Counted from the first letter of the stretch, positions 25,362 through 34,207 are shown. The stretch: 64,000 bases of DNA from Gaiellasilicea sp963731615 (GCA_963731615.1 CAVSWD010000004.1:62001-126000); one strand, 5' to 3'. Numbers and translations are program-made. Notes: a model not told the origin generated them from the sequence alone.

Positions 25362-26546
25362 GTGAAAGCAGTCACTTGGCACGGCGTCGAGGATGTCCGG
25401 GTCGACGAGGTACCGGACCCGAAAATCGAGCAGCCCACAGACGCGATCGTGCGGATCACGTCCACCGCGATCTGTGGATCCGATCTTCATCTCTACAAGG
25501 TGTTGAGCCCGTACCTCGATGAGGGGGATGTGCTCGGGCACGAGCCGATGGGGATCGTCGAAGAGGTCGGCGCTGAGGTGAAGCAGATCTCGCCCGGCGA
25601 TCGCGTTGTGCTGCCTTTCAACATCGCCTGCGGCCACTGCTTCATGTGCGACCACGACCTCTATTCGCAGTGCGAGACAACCCAGGTGAGAGGACAGGGC
25701 AAGGGCGCGGCGCTGTTCGGGTACACGAAGCTGTACGGGCAGGTCCCGGGCGGCCAGGCCGAGTTCCTGCGAGTCCCGCAGGCCCAGTTCGGCCCGATCA
25801 AGGTGCCGGAGGGTCCGCCGGACGAACGTTTCCTCTTTCTCTCCGATGTTCTTCCGACCGCCTGGCAGGCTGTGCGCTACGCGGACGTTCCGAACGGTGG
25901 CACTCTCGCCGTCTATGGCCTCGGACCGATCGGGCAGATGACGGTCCGGATCGCGAAGCACGTCGGGGTCGAGCGGGTGTTCGGCGTCGATCTTGTCCCG
26001 GAGCGGCTCCAGCTGGCGCAGCGGTACGGCGCGGAGGTGATCGACTGGAACGACGAAGCCGATCCGGTGGCGGAGATCCTGGAGGCGACATCGGGCCGAG
26101 GCGCCGACTCTGTGATCGACGCCGTCGGCATGGAAGCGCACGGCGCTCCGGTCGTACAGGCGATGCAGGCTGTCGTCGGGAAGCTCCCAAGCCGAGTCGG
26201 AGCGAAACTGATGGAGACGGTCGGGACCGACCGCACGACCGTCCTGCACGCCGCGATCGACACCGTTCGTCGTGGCGGCACGATCTCTTTGAGCGGCGTG
26301 TACGGCGGTGCCGCGACTCCGATGCCGATGATGGATCTCTTCGACAAGCAGATTCAGCTCCGGATGGGTCAGGCCAACGTCAAGGCATGGATCGACGAGC
26401 TGCTCCCGCTCGTCACGGGCGATGCCGACCCTCTCGGCACCGAGGACTTTGCGACGCATCTTCTGCCGCTGGCCGAGGCACCCGACGCGTACGAGCTGTT
26501 CCAAAAAAAGCAGGATGGAGCGATCAAGATCGTCCTCAAGCCCTGA
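25362..26546 (+). CDS. Zinc-dependent alcohol dehydrogenase (formaldehyde-dehydrogenase-like)
   Basis: 394-residue medium-chain dehydrogenase. Catalytic zinc ligands are Cys in AICGSDLHLY and His-Glu in LGHEPMGIVEEVG; the structural zinc Cys set is ACGHCFMCDHDLYSQC. The cofactor site is VYGLGPIGQMTVRIAKHVG. The long insertion and family pattern resemble glutathione-independent formaldehyde dehydrogenase-like enzymes, but the substrate is unknown. The GTG start has GAGGAGG about 9 nt upstream, so it is well expressed or independently regulated. Confidence 0.9.
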   Translation: MKAVTWHGVEDVRVDEVPDPKIEQPTDAIVRITSTAICGSDLHLYKVLSPYLDEGDVLGHEPMGIVEEVGAEVKQISPGDRVVLPFNIACGHCFMCDHDLYSQCETTQVRGQGKGAALFGYTKLYGQVPGGQAEFLRVPQAQFGPIKVPEGPPDERFLFLSDVLPTAWQAVRYADVPNGGTLAVYGLGPIGQMTVRIAKHVGVERVFGVDLVPERLQLAQRYGAEVIDWNDEADPVAEILEATSGRGADSVIDAVGMEAHGAPVVQAMQAVVGKLPSRVGAKLMETVGTDRTTVLHAAIDTVRRGGTISLSGVYGGAATPMPMMDLFDKQIQLRMGQANVKAWIDELLPLVTGDADPLGTEDFATHLLPLAEAPDAYELFQKKQDGAIKIVLKP

Positions 26547-26632
26547 CTAACCATCTGACGTCCTCCAGCGCCGAGGTTCTGCGGAATGACAGCAGCAGCG
26601 ACGGCCAGGCAACGTCCGCGTACGGGAGAGTT

Positions 26633-26989
26633 TCACCGCCGGCTTTCGGTGCCGCCTAGCGTCCTTTCGTCCGTGGCGATCGCGAGTGCGGCAGGTAAGC
26701 CCTCATCCTTCTGCACGATCCAGTAGGTGTCGGTCTTCTCGATGACGGTCTCGGCCTCGGGGAGGTCGTGGCCGGGCCGGATCACGAACAGCGTCGCGTC
26801 GTTCCGAACACGAGCGTATGCCTCGGGCGTAATCTCGATCTGGACGGTGCAGCTTTGGACGCCGCACTCGCAGACGATCCGCATCGTGTTCGTCGCGGCC
26901 ATGAAGGTGACGTTCAACTTGCTCACTTCCTCGTTCACGCTGCGGAAGATCGCTTCGTTCTCACCAATGCGCCGCTTGCGCTCGTTCAT
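26633..26989 (-). CDS. Small CEC-x4-C protein, copy 1
   Basis: 118 residues. A helical N-terminus (ENEAIFRSVNEEVSKLN) precedes CECGVQSC, then ITPEAYARVRNDATLFVI, GHDLPEAETVIEK and YWIVQKDEG. Two more proteins in this island share the pattern CEC-x4-C, Y-x2-VR, F and GH. The three Cys suggest metal binding or redox activity, but no function is known to me. ATG 26989 lies within the 3' end of copy 2 (29-nt overlap), so they are co-transcribed. Confidence 0.75.
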   Translation of the reverse strand: MNERKRRIGENEAIFRSVNEEVSKLNVTFMAATNTMRIVCECGVQSCTVQIEITPEAYARVRNDATLFVIRPGHDLPEAETVIEKTDTYWIVQKDEGLPAALAIATDERTLGGTESRR

Positions 26990-27348
26990 GAGAGACTTCC
27001 TTTCGCGGATCGAGCTCAGCGACGATCTCGGCCGCCTCGCCAACCTTCTCAACGACCGTATACCGGTCGAATTCGTCCAGGACACGCACCCAACCGCCGC
27101 CGTGCGACCGCGTGCCCGCGTGCGTTGATGAAGTGCGTCGGGTGCGCCCGGACTGCCTCGTACTCCTCTTGTGAGAGCTGAAGCACGGTGGTGCAGCTTT
27201 CCTCTGCGCACTCGCACAGGAACGGAACCGCTTCGGAGTGGTCAAGTTCCATCGAATCCGCCGCCGAACGGATCCGCTCGTTCGCTTCCCGGAAGAGCGC
27301 GTCATTACGGGCGACACGCTCCGCGGCTGGATCATGCCCTTCGTCCAT
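26961..27348 (-). CDS. Small CEC-x4-C protein, copy 2 (frameshifted)
   Basis: From ATG 27348 the protein has LFREANERIRSAADSMELD, CECAEESC, LSQEEYEAVRAHPTHFINA and GHAV. It then leaves the family pattern; one base removed near 27102-27110 continues with WVRVLDEFDRYTVVEKVGEA and a stop at 26961, giving about 128 residues with the full family architecture. The shift may be an assembly error. It is the first of two overlapping CEC genes downstream of the Mn-catalase gene. Confidence 0.7.
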
Positions 27349-27447
27349 GGTCAGTCATTCACCCCCTTTACCGCCCCAAACCTCTTCCCAATCCGTCCAG
27401 TGAGAGGAATGTGTTCGGTTTCAATGTCACGCTCACACAGAAGGAAC

Positions 27448-27487
27448 CCGGAGAGTGAGGCGGTGAATGGCCGCCCCACTCTCCCGG
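27448..27487 (-). terminator. Hairpin downstream of the Mn-catalase gene
   Basis: Arms CCGGGAGAGTGGGGCGG and CCGCCTCACTCTCCGG (minus strand) form a near-perfect long stem, followed on the minus strand by GTTCCTT. Its position 10 nt past the frameshift-corrected catalase stop at 27497 supports that stop. Confidence 0.65.
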
Positions 27488-27496
27488 ACTTCTCCT

Positions 27497-28496
27497 CTAC
27501 TTCTTGGCCGCCGTTTTCGCTCTGCGGGCCGTGCGCGGCTTCGACTTCGACGCCATCGCCGTTTGCGGTCTCGCCGGTCGGTGCTTTCGGCAGGCCCGCC
27601 TGCGTGCGCAGCCTCTCGGCGATCGCCGCGATCTCCTCGGGCGCGTAGTCGGGAGCAAACACGGCCGGCTGAGCCGGCAGGTCGTGTGCGGGTGCGCCCT
27701 CGGGAGCCTCGTCGATCACCTCGAGCTCTTCTCCCGTCTCGGGGTGCGGCCCGTTGAAGACCGCTGCCAGCTCGAGGTAATCACTCGGCGAGAAGCGGTA
27801 GAGCCGCAGGTGCTCACCCCGTTTGATGTGCGGCTTGCACTCCGGGATCTTCTCGGTCGGGATCCGCGGTGCCGGGAACATTTTCATCAGGTTCGCCCCC
27901 GTCAGGTTCTCGATCGCACGGGCATACGCGACCTGGTGAACGCCGCCGCGGACGAGCAGGAACCCGGTGAGTGCACGCGCGGCGGGATGCTCCACCATCT
28001 CATACACCTTCAACTTCCCGTTCCGCGCTCCGGTCTCGAGGAAGAAGTTGTGCGTCAGGTCCTCGACGAGATCGCCCGAAGAGAACACATAATCGCCGTT
28101 CCAAGGCCGGCCGAGAGAGTCCTGCGGCAATGCTCCTTGGCCGCCGACGAGGAAGTGATGCGGGTTGCCGATCCCCAGCATCGGCTCCAGCGGGCTTCCC
28201 GGCCCGCGGCCGTTCGACGTCTTCGTCGGCGTCGCCCCTGTCAGCATCGTGCTGATCGTCTTGGCAACGAGCTCCACGTGGCCGAACTCTTCGGCAGCGA
28301 TGTTCGCGACGAGATCGTAGAACGGTCGCGCTCCCTGCTTGTTGCGGAAATTGAACGACTGGAACGTGTAGTTCATGAACGTCGACATCTCGCCGAACTT
28401 TCCGCCCAGCAGTTCCTGAACGGCAGCTGCGCCCACCGGATCCGGCTCGGAAGGCGGCGGCAGCTCAATCTGAATACGGTCAATACGTCGAATCAC
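27497..28496 (-). CDS. Manganese catalase (C-terminal frameshift)
   Basis: Di-manganese catalase that disproportionates hydrogen peroxide. Metal-site residues fit Glu36 (GKFGEMST) and Glu70/His73 in AAEEFGHVELV, with later ligands in THNFFLETGARN and GVHQVAYARAIE. It has 332 residues if one base is removed near 27553-27559, which replaces the tail by a basic ASKSKPRTARRAKTAAKK end stopping at 27497, just before a hairpin. Read without the shift, the frame continues to 27351 with an unfamiliar tail. A basic Ala/Lys tail is common in actinobacterial proteins, so the shifted reading is preferred. Together with the two SODs it forms the peroxide/superoxide defence. Confidence 0.92.
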
Positions 28497-28552
28497 GGAA
28501 GAGACCCCCTTGTCGCTAACACTCCGGGTCCCGAGTTACCCTCGCCCCGGCG

Positions 28553-29680
28553 GTGGCTAAACCGCGGCGTGCGGAGCTCAGCGGGCGATGTTTCACGAGG
28601 AGCCAAATCGGCAAGCCGCTTGACGTGCGAGTCGTCGTGGTCGGGGCAACAGGAAACGTCGGCACCGCGCTCCTGCGTGTGCTAGCTGACGAGGCGGCTG
28701 TCGATTCCGTCGTCGGAGTCGCGCGCCGTCTACCCGCGACATCCGCACCAAAGACCGAATGGAAAGCCGCGGACATCGGCTCGGATGCGCTCGAACCGAT
28801 CTTTCAGAGCGCGGACGTGGTGGTGAGCCTCGCCTGGCGGATCCAACCCTCCCGACAGCTGAACGAGCTCTGGCAGACGAACGTTCACGGTTCCACGCGC
28901 GTCTTCGAGGCGGCGGCGCGGTCCGGCGTTCGCGCGCTCGTGTATGCGTCGTCCGTGGGGGCCTACTCGCCAGGATCAAGAGACCGACGCGTGGACGAGT
29001 CGTGGCCGGTCCAGGGCGTGCCGACGAGCTTCTATTCGCGCCACAAAGTCGAAGTCGAGCGGAGACTGGATCAGTTCGAGCGCGAGCATCCCAAGCTGCG
29101 CGTCGTACGGCTGCGGCCCGCGCTGATCTTCCAACGTGCCTCGGCCCAGCAACAGCGAAGGCTTTTCGCAGGTCCGCTCGTTCCGACGTCCCTCTTGCGC
29201 AGGGGGCTACTGCCGGTGGTGCCGGCCGTGCGCGGACTTCGGTTTCAGGCGGTGCACGCTGAAGACGTCGCCGATGCCTACAGGCGGGCGATCACCGCCG
29301 AGGCGCGCGGCGCGTTCAACATCGCGGCCGATCCCGTCCTCGAAGCGGATTCGTTTGCGGCCGCGCTCGATGCGCGTGGGGTTTCGATCTCGCCACGATT
29401 GCTTCGGGCGGGGATGGATCTCGCATGGCGCCTACGCCTGCAACCGAGTGAGCCCGGCTGGCTCGACATGGGGATGAAAGCGCCCCTCCTCGATACAAGC
29501 CGAGCGAGGAGCGAGCTCGGCTGGACACCGCGCCACCATGCGCTCGACACGCTCCGCGAGCTACTGGAAGGAATCCGCGCGGGCGCCGGAGCCCAAACCC
29601 CACCGCTCGACCCGGACGCGGGCGGCCCGCTACGGGCGCGCGAGCTGGCCACCTTCGCCGGCACACGGGAAGACAGCTAG
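28553..29680 (+). CDS. NAD-dependent epimerase/dehydratase family protein
   Basis: Extended SDR of 375 residues from GTG 28553. The nucleotide-binding motif VVVVGATGNVGTALLRVL begins near residue 28, so a GTG just before it (VRVVVVG) may be the true start. The catalytic YxxxK is YSRHK with SSVGAYSPG upstream. VDESWPVQGVPTSFYSRHK is typical of nucleoside-sugar epimerase-like proteins with unknown substrate. Divergent from the Mn-catalase gene, with 56 bp between starts. Confidence 0.85.
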   Translation: MAKPRRAELSGRCFTRSQIGKPLDVRVVVVGATGNVGTALLRVLADEAAVDSVVGVARRLPATSAPKTEWKAADIGSDALEPIFQSADVVVSLAWRIQPSRQLNELWQTNVHGSTRVFEAAARSGVRALVYASSVGAYSPGSRDRRVDESWPVQGVPTSFYSRHKVEVERRLDQFEREHPKLRVVRLRPALIFQRASAQQQRRLFAGPLVPTSLLRRGLLPVVPAVRGLRFQAVHAEDVADAYRRAITAEARGAFNIAADPVLEADSFAAALDARGVSISPRLLRAGMDLAWRLRLQPSEPGWLDMGMKAPLLDTSRARSELGWTPRHHALDTLRELLEGIRAGAGAQTPPLDPDAGGPLRARELATFAGTREDS

Positions 29681-29706
29681 CCGCCGGTCAGCTCGCTGCT
29701 CCCCGA

Positions 29707-29943
29707 CTAGCCCAATCGGCCGTCCTGGGCAAGCACCTCCGCCGCGTACTCTTCGAGGTTCCGCTGTTGGCTCCGGGAGAGGCCACACAACATCGCGAAA
29801 GCAACCTCTGGGGTCGTGGCGAGCCTCGCGCTGATCGCCTGCGCCGCCTGCTCGACAATCTCTGGAGCCTGCGGTAATGCGAGCTGATCAGCGGCGATCG
29901 ACCGCGCCGAGACCACGACTCCGTCCGCGAACGTCTCACTCAT
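29707..29943 (-). CDS. Small uncharacterised helical protein
   Basis: 78 residues, predicted mostly helical, ending LSRSQQRNLEEYAAEVLAQ. No Cys, no membrane segment. I do not recognise the family. It is coupled by ATGA to the third CEC-x4-C gene upstream, so a shared role with that family is likely. Confidence 0.6.
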   Translation of the reverse strand: MSETFADGVVVSARSIAADQLALPQAPEIVEQAAQAISARLATTPEVAFAMLCGLSRSQQRNLEEYAAEVLAQDGRLG

Positions 29944-30347
29944 CTGGCCGCCGTTTCAACGCTACGGAGCGGGCGCCGGCGAGGGTCGGCACCGACCGCG
30001 TACAGACCGTCGCGGCCGCTCTTCTCGATCACCACGTAACCCGCTGACTCAGCGACCACTCGCTCCCCTTCTGATACCTCGTGGCCCTCCTTGACGAAGA
30101 AGCGAGTCGGGAAGCGGCGGACTAGCTCGTACTCAGCGACCGTCACTTGTATGCGACCCGTGCAGTTCGTATCGATGCACTCACACAACACGTCCATCGA
30201 CTCCGGCACGGCGAGATGGAAGTCGTGGTTGACCGAGTTGATCTGCTCGTTTACCTCACGGCGGAGTGCCTGATGAACAACATCGCCGCGGTCATCACGG
30301 ACGACGGTGACGGTGTCGGCTCCAGCATCCTGCGGTTGTGCGGACAT
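29940..30347 (-). CDS. Small CEC-x4-C protein, copy 3
   Basis: 135 residues. REVNEQINSVNHDFH, then VLCECIDTNCTGRIQVTVAE, YELVRRFPTRFFVKEGHEV and YVVIEKSGRDGLYAVGADPR match copies 1 and 2, with an N-terminal extension of about 20 residues. It confirms the full domain that the frameshift interrupts in copy 2. It precedes and overlaps the 78-residue gene (ATGA). Function unknown. Confidence 0.78.
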   Translation of the reverse strand: MSAQPQDAGADTVTVVRDDRGDVVHQALRREVNEQINSVNHDFHLAVPESMDVLCECIDTNCTGRIQVTVAEYELVRRFPTRFFVKEGHEVSEGERVVAESAGYVVIEKSGRDGLYAVGADPRRRPLRSVETAAR

Positions 30348-30597
30348 GCGACCCCCTCGGTCTACGGCACACGACCGGGAGCTCGGACTCAGCCGCCGAG
30401 GACTGATCCACGCACTCCGCGCTTGAAACGATCAGCACGCCCACGCTGTCCGTGTGCGAGCCGCAAGCCATCTTACCCAGAGCTTGACCTTTTGAAAAGA
30501 CCACGTACCGTGGAAAGCGCGCGAACGTCCGCCGGGCTGCTCATCGCTCCTCCAACCTCTCGGGCGATCACTTTTTGGGGCGGGAGACGAGCGACAA
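30348..30597. other. Divergent intergenic region; possible short minus-strand peptide
   Basis: The 250 bp between CEC copy 3 and DUF2294 carry presumably both promoters. On the minus strand a GGAGGAG is followed by ATG at 30544 and a 23-codon frame (MSSPADVRALSTVRGLF start) closed by TAA. A palindrome CCACG-TAC-CGTGG lies at 30501-30513. No conserved gene was recognised. Confidence 0.3.
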
Positions 30598-31002
30598 ATG
30601 CAGATCGAGGCACCTGAGCGGGCTCGTCAGGCCACGGCGGTAGGCAATGCGATTACGAAGCTTCACCGCGAGTACTACGGGCGCGGAGCGACGACCACCC
30701 GGACTCTCTACCAGCGCAACTTCGTCATCGCCTTCCTGGAAGACATCTATACGCCCCTGGAGCGCACGTTGATCGACGCGGGCCAGCACGAGGACGTCAG
30801 GCACACGCGCCCGGTCTTCCAAGATGCGATGGGGCGCCGGTTCTCCGACGCGGTCGAAGAGATCACGGGCCGAAAAGTCGTCCAGTTCATGTCCCAGGAC
30901 AGCTTCGACCCCGACATGGCCGCCGAGATCTTCGTGCTCCAACCGGGAACGGGCGTCGACATCGCGCCCGAGAGCGACGGCGACGGCCGCGTGACGCTCT
31001 GA
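30598..31002 (+). CDS. DUF2294 domain protein
   Basis: 134 residues. The pattern ITKLHREYYGRGATTTRTLY, then LEDIYTPLERTLIDAG, MGRRFSDAVEEITGRKV and a final FVLQPG fits DUF2294, a small family found in many bacteria with no established activity. ATG 30598 starts at the family N-terminus. It stands alone between a divergent and a convergent gene. Confidence 0.85.
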   Translation: MQIEAPERARQATAVGNAITKLHREYYGRGATTTRTLYQRNFVIAFLEDIYTPLERTLIDAGQHEDVRHTRPVFQDAMGRRFSDAVEEITGRKVVQFMSQDSFDPDMAAEIFVLQPGTGVDIAPESDGDGRVTL

Positions 31003-31071
31003 GCCCGTGCACCTAGCAACGCGTAGCAGTGAGACTGCTAAGCCGGCGAGCGTGCCGGTCCCCCAAGGGCT

Positions 31072-31746
31072 CTATCCGGACGAAGCTGTCTCATCGTGCG
31101 GCGCGCCGACCGGCTTTGATTCCGGCGAGCCGCGCTGTCGGAGGTAGATCGTGAAGACCGCCATCGCGCCGACGGCAAGAAACTCCGACTGCCAGTTCTG
31201 CAACGTTCGCTCCCAGAAGTCAGCCGACATGACGTAGTCGCCCCAAGCGATCCGCTGCTCGCCGTGTTCGAGTAGCTCCTCGTTTTCGAAGCGCCAGTTG
31301 TTGAGCGACTGACCGAACCACGTCAGCAAGAAGATCGTGCTCATCGCGAGCAGGAGCGAGTTCTGGAAGATCCAGAGGCGCCAACCTCGCACCTTTGCCC
31401 ATGCCGGCGCCGTCGCAGGCGCGTAGCGGCCGATCTTCTGCTTCTGATCCGACTCAGGTCCCGCATCCTCGAGCTGCTTCGACTCATTCGAGCCTCTCTG
31501 GACAAGCCAGACGGTGGCAAGGATGAAGAGGGAGAACTGTAAGAACTCCGATTGCCAGTTCTCGAGCACAGCCCCACCGAAGTCGGGCGAGAAAACGTAG
31601 TCCAACCACGACTCTGTTGGCTCCTGGTGCAACTGCTGCCCCGCGTTGTACGCGCGCTGACCTGCAAACGACTGGGCTACCAGCGTTGCGAGAAAGATCA
31701 CGCCGAAGAACACGGCGAGCCCGTTCTCGAAGAGGAAGCGCCTCAA
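31072..31746 (-). CDS. DUF6766 family membrane protein with internal duplication
   Basis: 224 residues from TTG 31746. Two related halves each contain a membrane helix, an acidic soluble part with a DYV(F/M)S motif, the sequence ENWQSEFLQF or QNWQSEFLAV, and a second helix ending LxQRGSxESK. This internal repeat is visible by eye. The TTG overlaps the stop of a small membrane-protein gene (TTGA); longer frames upstream read through that gene. Function unknown; the family is frequent in stress-related islands. Confidence 0.82.
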   Translation of the reverse strand: MRRFLFENGLAVFFGVIFLATLVAQSFAGQRAYNAGQQLHQEPTESWLDYVFSPDFGGAVLENWQSEFLQFSLFILATVWLVQRGSNESKQLEDAGPESDQKQKIGRYAPATAPAWAKVRGWRLWIFQNSLLLAMSTIFLLTWFGQSLNNWRFENEELLEHGEQRIAWGDYVMSADFWERTLQNWQSEFLAVGAMAVFTIYLRQRGSPESKPVGAPHDETASSG

Positions 31747-31826
31747 TCGACTACCAACCCCACGACGATCCAAACCACGAGGCCGCCCACGATCATCACC
31801 CAGTAGATCGAGAACATCGTTCGCAC
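31743..31826 (-). CDS. 27-residue single-helix membrane protein
   Basis: From GTG 31826 (or ATG 31817) the frame encodes MFSIYWVMIVGGLVVWIVVG and ends LVVD. It is a single hydrophobic helix. Its stop overlaps the TTG start of the DUF6766 gene, which argues that it is translated and that the two act together. Confidence 0.6.
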   Translation of the reverse strand: MRTMFSIYWVMIVGGLVVWIVVGLVVD

Positions 31827-31948
31827 GAAGCGCGGTTTCCCGCGCGTTAGCGGCTGAAAACCATCCCCTGACCCAAACGATTGAGCTGGACACGACTGAG
31901 CACACGCCCTCTCAAACGTGCGCGTGGGCGACACGGCTTGAACAGGAA

Positions 31949-32021
31949 AGCCGACGCGCGGATTCGAACCGCGGACCCCTTCATTACGAGTGAAGTGCTC
32001 TACCAGCTGAGCTACGTCGGC
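31949..32021 (-). tRNA. tRNA-Thr (anticodon CGU)
   Basis: A cloverleaf can be folded: acceptor GCCGACG/CGTCGGC, D arm GCTCAGCTGGTAGAGC, anticodon stem CTTCA/TGAAG with loop CTCGTAA, and T arm CGCGGTTCGAATCCGCG. CGU reads the Thr codon ACG. The discriminator is T and CCA is not encoded. Confidence 0.95.
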
Positions 32022-32121
32022 GGGGCTTCTAGATTAGCCGGTTCTTCGGTTTCGAGCCCGACGCGGGGTCAGCTCTGGACCGTCAGCGGTACAGTCGGCC
32101 GATGGGAGGTCGTGCGCACAC

Positions 32122-32547
32122 GTGGAGCTAGATGCGCTTACGGGCTTGCAGACTTGCCGCGCGTGGCAAGCCGCGCTGGAAGGGGAGATCGCGCGAGCCG
32201 GAGCTGACGAATCCCCGTCCTCTGTGGCCGTCGTGCTGCTCGACGTCGACCGGATGGGCGAGTTCAACCACGCACACGGCGTCGAAGCTGGCAACAGATT
32301 GCTTGCTGGGATCGCACGAGTGCTGCGAGAGAGCTGCCGACCGACGGACGTCGTTGCTCGGTGCGGCGGTGAAGAGTTCGCTGTGCTGCTGCTCGGGCGT
32401 TCGCGTCACCAGGTCGAGGCTCGGATCGTCCGGATTCAGGCAAGTGTGATCGAGCAGCATCCGTGCACGTTCGGCGTTGCGCACTGGAGTCGCGGCGAGA
32501 GCGCCGAGCAGGTCGCCTTGCGGGCGGACCTCGCTCTCCGGGGATAG
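32122..32547 (+). CDS. Stand-alone GGDEF (diguanylate cyclase) domain
   Basis: 141 residues from GTG 32122, only a GGDEF domain with no sensor. The start LDALTGLQTCRAWQAAL, the metal Asp in LLDVDRMGEFN and the active site RCGGEEFAVLL are intact, so c-di-GMP synthesis is possible. The C-terminus stops at ADLALRG about ten residues short of the usual ADxALYxAK helix end, from truncation or a late frameshift. It lies next to the tRNA-Thr gene. Confidence 0.82.
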   Translation: MELDALTGLQTCRAWQAALEGEIARAGADESPSSVAVVLLDVDRMGEFNHAHGVEAGNRLLAGIARVLRESCRPTDVVARCGGEEFAVLLLGRSRHQVEARIVRIQASVIEQHPCTFGVAHWSRGESAEQVALRADLALRG

Positions 32548-32594
32548 CGCCCGAACGCCCAGGCGGCTCGCTTCATCCGACCGGGGTGTACGAA

Positions 32595-34079
32595 CTATCT
32601 GCCGTTGCGCTTGCCCTGCTGCGGCGGCGCAGCGGGGGCGAGGGCCGGACTCAGTGCCGAACTCGCCGTGGGACTCGGGGTGGAGCTCGAGGTGGGCGCC
32701 TGGACGATGCTGACCGGCGGAGTTGAGGGCGTCGGGACGGGGCCTCCACGTGCGGGCTTCGCCTCGGCGACGAGGACAGGCGCGACAGGCGCCGGTTCGG
32801 CGGCGGGCGCCGGCGCGACGGCCGTCTCCGTGGGCATCGCGCCTCTCGAGTTGACGCCGCGGCCGCCGCCACCCATGCTCTCCGTCGGTGCGGTGGGCGC
32901 CGGCTGCGTTGCGGACGGGGCCGGTGCGGCCGGAGCGGCCGCGCTCTCGGTGCGCCTTTCGTCCCTGCCCTCGTCACTGGTCTTCTCGGCCACGGGCGGT
33001 GCTGCGGCGGCCGGCTCCTGCTGCGGCTCGGCCTGCGTCTGCGCCGGCGCGGCCGGCTGGGCGGGCGGCGCCTCGGGCGCGACTGAGACTGGTGCGGTCG
33101 GCGCGGCCGGTGCCGCCGCCGGCGAAACAGCCTGAACAGGCAGCGGCGCGCTGGCCTGCGGCGCACTGGGCTGCTGCCGCGTGCGCTTCGGCTTGACGGC
33201 TGCGGGCTTCGGCTTCGCCGCCGACTTCGCCGGCGCCTCGCCGGCGTGCAGGGACGCCCCGACCGAGGTCGCAGCGAACGCTGCGGGCTTTGCGGCCACG
33301 GGCGGCACGACTGCGTGCTTCGGCGCCGGCGTCCCGTGCTGCGGGCTCGACTCGACCTTGGGCGCGACCGTCGCAACGGTGCCCGCGGCAGCGGTGACCG
33401 CGACGGCAGCTGCGGTCGCCTTGACGGCAGCGCTCCCCGCCAGCAGGGTCTTGGCCGCCGCAACGAGCGTCCCGAAGTCGACCACGTGCAGGGCGCGCCG
33501 GAAGCCCTTGCGCTTCGACTTCTTGATCGTCTCCGGCTGCTCGAGCCCCTGGGCCAGCGTGCGGCGAGCACGGAAGATCAGCGTCTCGACGGCCGACTGC
33601 GAGATCTCGAGCTCCTCCGCGACCTCGCGGTAGGAGAGCCCCTGCCATTCACGCAGCAGGATCGCGCGGCGCTGCTGCTCGGGCATGGATGCGAGTGCGT
33701 CCTCGATCCCGATCAGCTCGTCGCGCTGCCTGCTCGGGCCGGGGACGACTTCCTCGATCACGTCGAAGTCGCTCGGGCTCTCGATGCGGCCGCGGCGCCA
33801 CGACGAGCGTCGGCGCGAAAGACACACGTTCTCGGCGATCTTGAAGAGCCACGCCGACTCGGCCTCGGGCACGACGCCCCGGCCGAGCGCCCGGAATGCA
33901 TTCATGAACGTCGTCTGGACGGCATCCTCCGCCTCCTCGCGCGATCCGAGCTGGTGGCGGCAGTAGCTCTGGATCTTGGCGGCGTGGCGCTCGTAGAGAC
34001 CGTGGGTCGCCGCCGCGTGGGGCGCGACGCGCGGTGCTTCGACGAGTGAGGCGCGGCCAATCGACGGTACGGCTGCCAA
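32595..34079 (-). CDS. ECF sigma factor with membrane helix and long Pro/Ala-rich tail
   Basis: 494 residues. Residues 25-185 are an ordinary ECF sigma factor: region 2 (YERHAAKIQSYCRHQLG, AEDAVQTTFMNAFRAL) and region 4 (LSYREVAEELEISQSAVETL). A basic linker KKSKRKGFRRAL is followed near residues 205-240 by an Ala-rich hydrophobic segment, then about 250 residues rich in Pro, Ala, Thr and Glu. The layout resembles a sigma factor tethered to the membrane with an outer tail, or one fused to the end of an anti-sigma factor. TTG 34079 is supported by AAAGGGG upstream. Low complexity makes the tail prone to sequencing error. Confidence 0.88.
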   Translation of the reverse strand: MAAVPSIGRASLVEAPRVAPHAAATHGLYERHAAKIQSYCRHQLGSREEAEDAVQTTFMNAFRALGRGVVPEAESAWLFKIAENVCLSRRRSSWRRGRIESPSDFDVIEEVVPGPSRQRDELIGIEDALASMPEQQRRAILLREWQGLSYREVAEELEISQSAVETLIFRARRTLAQGLEQPETIKKSKRKGFRRALHVVDFGTLVAAAKTLLAGSAAVKATAAAVAVTAAAGTVATVAPKVESSPQHGTPAPKHAVVPPVAAKPAAFAATSVGASLHAGEAPAKSAAKPKPAAVKPKRTRQQPSAPQASAPLPVQAVSPAAAPAAPTAPVSVAPEAPPAQPAAPAQTQAEPQQEPAAAAPPVAEKTSDEGRDERRTESAAAPAAPAPSATQPAPTAPTESMGGGGRGVNSRGAMPTETAVAPAPAAEPAPVAPVLVAEAKPARGGPVPTPSTPPVSIVQAPTSSSTPSPTASSALSPALAPAAPPQQGKRNGR

Positions 34080-34207
34080 AGCGGGATCCCCTTTGAAGAG
34101 ACGGCTCGAATAGGCGTCCCGCCCGAACGCCAGTCACAGTGTCGGCAGGCCCACGGGAGCTGGCAATCCTCGACCGAGGGATCTTTCGGAGCCGAGTAAT
34201 GCGGGGT

